Shown here in pieces: positions 61,892-64,000 of a DNA stretch of 64,000 bases. The notes below the pieces were generated by a model. It saw nothing but the letters and a program-made list of their open reading frames with translations. It was not told the origin of the DNA and did not search any database. Where the stretch lies: contig NC_004113.1 in NCBI RefSeq assembly GCF_000011345.1, positions 1,736,001 through 1,800,000 of the forward strand. The letters are read 5' to 3'. This DNA comes from Thermosynechococcus vestitus BP-1. GTDB lineage: Bacteria > Cyanobacteriota > Cyanobacteriia > Thermosynechococcales > Thermosynechococcaceae. A program made the position numbers and the translations under genes. Within the stretch, counting starts at the first letter, position 1. The number at the start of each line of letters is the position of its first letter.

Positions 61892-63598
61892 TTACTTCAC
61901 TGCCTGCGCTACCTTTTCCAACAGTTCTGGATCGAGAGATTGGGTGAGGTTTAGGCCATAGGTGGGTGAACTCAACGCCATTGCGGCTGCCGGTGTCAGC
62001 CACTGCCGCGCCTGTTCATCCCCTAAAAGGTGCAAGCGTAAAAAGGCCAAGCTCAATCCGCGGAGATAGGCGCGCGATCGCGGGGGTGTGGCACCCACAA
62101 GTGCCTTTGGTACAGGCAGCACCGGTTCATTGGGACTGGCCTCACCAATCGTTGAAAAATGGGTTGCATTGTCCATCAACACTAAGTAGCGATCGCGCCC
62201 TGTCAGCCATGTGAAGGGATAAATTTGCTCTTCTACAGGGGGGGCGATCGCATCGCTACTGGCTGCAACAAACATCACAGCCGCCTTTAAGTGCCCCAAG
62301 GACTCAGGACTAAAAAGAGCACTGGTAATTGGGTTAACAGCAATGACCGCTTGCACCCGGGAATCCTCTAGGGAATAGACCTTTGCGGGTAATGCTTGCG
62401 CTTGGCATTGGAGCAGCAGTGACACATTGAAGGAGGTGAGGAGGGTGCTTGTACAGTGTCGCCGTAGTTGCTGAAAATCCAATCGTGCCCCTGCTAGGGC
62501 TAGAGCGGTGTAGCCGCCAAAGGATTGACCAATGATTGCCACCCGCTCCAAGTTGAGCCGTCCTGCCCAAGGGTAGAGCTGCTCAGGAAATGCCGCCAAA
62601 CGATTGAGGACAAACGTAACATCGAGGGGACGATCCAGAAACTCTTGAGCCGCCATCCTTGAACTGACATAGCCCATGGGAAAAGACATGACCTGACGGG
62701 CTGAGCTACCAACATGCTCAAGGGCAATCACCGCAAACCCATGGGAGGCCAGATGCTGGCACAGATAGCGATAGCTATAGCGGCTTGCCCCCAGGCCATG
62801 GGAAACAATGACCACTGGAACCCGCTGTCCCGCAGGAACGATGGGTAGATAGAGATCCGCTTCAACGGGGCGGGCATGTCCCGTTAACTGCAACCGCTGA
62901 GGCGATTCATCTACCGCTGTCCAAGGCATCTCTAGCCACCGCCAAAGGCCCAGTTGCAGCAGTGGTTGCACACTTGCAGGGATAGCTTCTGTCTGATTTG
63001 CGATCGCCCGTTGACGGACAACATTTAGAATTGTCTCTGTTTTGTAGATTGTGTGCTGGAAATTTTTGAGAATCGCGAGTCCCTCCTTGAGGTCAAAGCG
63101 AATACTGGGGGAGGGGTAGTGGCGCATCACACTCAACACGGTGAGACCATTGGGGTCAGTGGCAGCGAGAATCAGCGCCGCCCGCAGCGCAAGGGCATTT
63201 TCTTGACGGCTTTGGGTTTGGAGAATCCGCCCCGCTTGCACCATAAATTCTTGACCCAGGGGGGAGTACAACAGTTGAGCAACGGCCACGGGGGACAATC
63301 GCAGTCGTTCTTGTAAGGCCAATCGCAATTGCTGCCGGTGCCCAGGGGGGAATAGCCGTAAATAGCTCGCAAGTTTTGGCGAGCTCTGGCCAGTGGTAGC
63401 AAACCATTCTAAATCAGCAATGGGGAGCGATCGCTCGAAGGGGCCATAGCGAAAAATAATTTGCTCTGCTGCCGTTGCCGACAGCCCCCCTGATCGCAGC
63501 CAAAGGAGGCCGAGACCCGCCACGACAGTGAGGGGCGGCCATAGAAACCACTTAAGGGAGAGGTTATTCACAGCGAGGAGTCCCGCAATGCCACTCAA
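61892..63598 (-). CDS. Alpha/beta hydrolase with N-terminal DUF1400 domain
   Basis: A 568-residue protein with an N-terminal membrane anchor or signal (WFLWPPLTVVAGLGLLWL, about residues 17-34), a DUF1400 domain (about 40-165: IIFRYGPFERSLPIADLEWF) and a dienelactone-hydrolase / PAF-acetylhydrolase-like domain. The nucleophile Ser is in IIGQSFGGYTAL, an oxyanion region in VIVSHGLGASRYS, and a candidate His in NATHFSTIGE. The substrate is unknown; the architecture is common in cyanobacteria. Confidence 0.88.
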   Translation of the reverse strand: MSGIAGLLAVNNLSLKWFLWPPLTVVAGLGLLWLRSGGLSATAAEQIIFRYGPFERSLPIADLEWFATTGQSSPKLASYLRLFPPGHRQQLRLALQERLRLSPVAVAQLLYSPLGQEFMVQAGRILQTQSRQENALALRAALILAATDPNGLTVLSVMRHYPSPSIRFDLKEGLAILKNFQHTIYKTETILNVVRQRAIANQTEAIPASVQPLLQLGLWRWLEMPWTAVDESPQRLQLTGHARPVEADLYLPIVPAGQRVPVVIVSHGLGASRYSYRYLCQHLASHGFAVIALEHVGSSARQVMSFPMGYVSSRMAAQEFLDRPLDVTFVLNRLAAFPEQLYPWAGRLNLERVAIIGQSFGGYTALALAGARLDFQQLRRHCTSTLLTSFNVSLLLQCQAQALPAKVYSLEDSRVQAVIAVNPITSALFSPESLGHLKAAVMFVAASSDAIAPPVEEQIYPFTWLTGRDRYLVLMDNATHFSTIGEASPNEPVLPVPKALVGATPPRSRAYLRGLSLAFLRLHLLGDEQARQWLTPAAAMALSSPTYGLNLTQSLDPELLEKVAQAVK

Positions 63599-63941
63599 TC
63601 AAAAAACTTAGATCAATCGTGGGAACAGCGCTCAGGGGAAAAAATTTCTAGGCACTTTCCAGTATAGATACAGCCCTTTGCTAGGATGGCGGCTGCTCAA
63701 ATCATCTCCACATCACCTTGGAACTGCGAGGGTGCGGTCCTCGTCCTAGGGACTGCTCAGGTTGTGAGCCAGTGCAATATCAGTAGGTGATGGACATCAT
63801 CAGCCTCACGTTGGTGCTATCACCCCGCAGCCCCCACCAAACTCCTATGGTAGGAGTAGGGCAGGTAGGGAAATGACCCAAGAGGAACGAGCAGACCCCC
63901 TGACACCTGTCGCTACCGCTTTTCAGTAAGGATATTGACCT
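63599..63941 (+). promoter_or_regulatory. 343-base region with a structured leader for the gene at the right edge
   Basis: TATAGAT at 63663 may be a -10. Downstream, GGTGAT...ATCACC (63786-63825) and ACTCCTA-tgg-TAGGAGT (63841-63857, a perfect 7-bp stem) form hairpins, and ACTGCTCA/TGAGCCAGT (63751-63773) another. Neither U-tracts nor a known riboswitch consensus are present. AAGGA lies 9 bases before the ATG. Confidence 0.4.
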
Positions 63942-64000
63942 ATGAAACCACCCATTGTTACGTCACTGCGATATTTCGTTCCTTGGAGCTTGGCCGTACT
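63942..64000 (+). CDS. N-terminal fragment of a gene cut by the right edge
   Basis: Only 19 codons are visible, starting MKPPIVTSLRYFVPWSLAV behind AAGGATATTGACCT. The hydrophobic run at the end suggests a signal peptide or membrane segment. No family can be named from this length. Confidence 0.6.
   Translation, partial: MKPPIVTSLRYFVPWSLAV

Noticed and set aside
1-64000. CRISPR array, prophage, toxin-antitoxin pair, rRNA operon or intact transposase
   Set aside because: No regularly spaced repeats, phage structural genes, toxin pairs or rRNA were seen; only the tnpB fragment is mobile-element derived.

Overview
The window is cyanobacterial chromosome, most likely from the thermophile Thermosynechococcus or a very close relative. 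It carries dozens of copies of the HIP1 octamer GCGATCGC. It has cyanobacterium-restricted families (DUF1269, DUF3598, DUF1816, DUF1997, DUF2605/DUF2973, DUF4278), photosystem II assembly genes (ycf48, rubA), vipp1, a CpcS-type phycobiliprotein lyase, a SomA-type porin and glycolate dehydrogenase subunits. The translated Ycf48 and CpcS proteins look like the T. elongatus proteins of known structure, as far as I remember them; no search was run.

Layout. 1-5.5 kb: the end of a cyanobacterial membrane protein, DUF1269, an extended [2Fe-2S] ferredoxin, an inositol-phosphatase family enzyme, scpA and a DICT-GAF histidine kinase. 5.8-8.4 kb: an ABC1/UbiB kinase followed by two small conserved genes. 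8.4-15.5 kb: glcF, glcE and a response regulator, coupled by overlaps, then DUF3598, lnt and nurA. 15.5-18 kb: an AT-rich gap with an inverted-repeat-bounded segment, a small MshEN-type protein, a DUF4278 gene behind a glutamine riboswitch, and a Crp/Fnr regulator. 18-26 kb: trpE, aldose epimerase, small membrane proteins, def, gcvH, a LivH permease and ppx. 26-33 kb: a Ycf52-like acetyltransferase, then purL-purF-S9 peptidase-ribE. 33-38.7 kb: rpsB-tsf, a nuclease-like/ParA fusion, cysA, tRNA-Gln, an HAD hydrolase and tRNA-Lys. 38.7-45.7 kb: vipp1, fabI, a Rieske oxygenase, ycf48, rubA, sfsA, VOC, cpcS and DUF2605/2973. 45.8-55.4 kb: comEC, DUF1816, rsmG, somA-type porin, radC, ppk2 and a ProA-like protein. 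55.4-64 kb: DUF1997, trpD-nadC-futB, cobQ, an IS200/IS605 deletion remnant, a DUF1400-type hydrolase and the start of another gene.

Most of the window is ordinary housekeeping sequence. There is no prophage, CRISPR array, rRNA operon or intact transposon. The most interesting items are: (i) a near-consensus glutamine riboswitch (about 17122-17204, minus strand) in front of a DUF4278 gene, a family I recall as including the PII-interacting regulator PirA; (ii) a single protein (34846-36300) joining a restriction-enzyme-like PD-(D/E)xK domain to a ParA ATPase, with no ParB beside it; (iii) an IS200/IS605 derivative upstream of cobQ that keeps only its end hairpins and the last 40 codons of tnpB; (iv) a ProA paralogue without the catalytic cysteine and a ComEC whose lactamase-like domain has lost its metal ligands; (v) several structured 5' leaders (rpsB, cysA, and the gene at the right edge).
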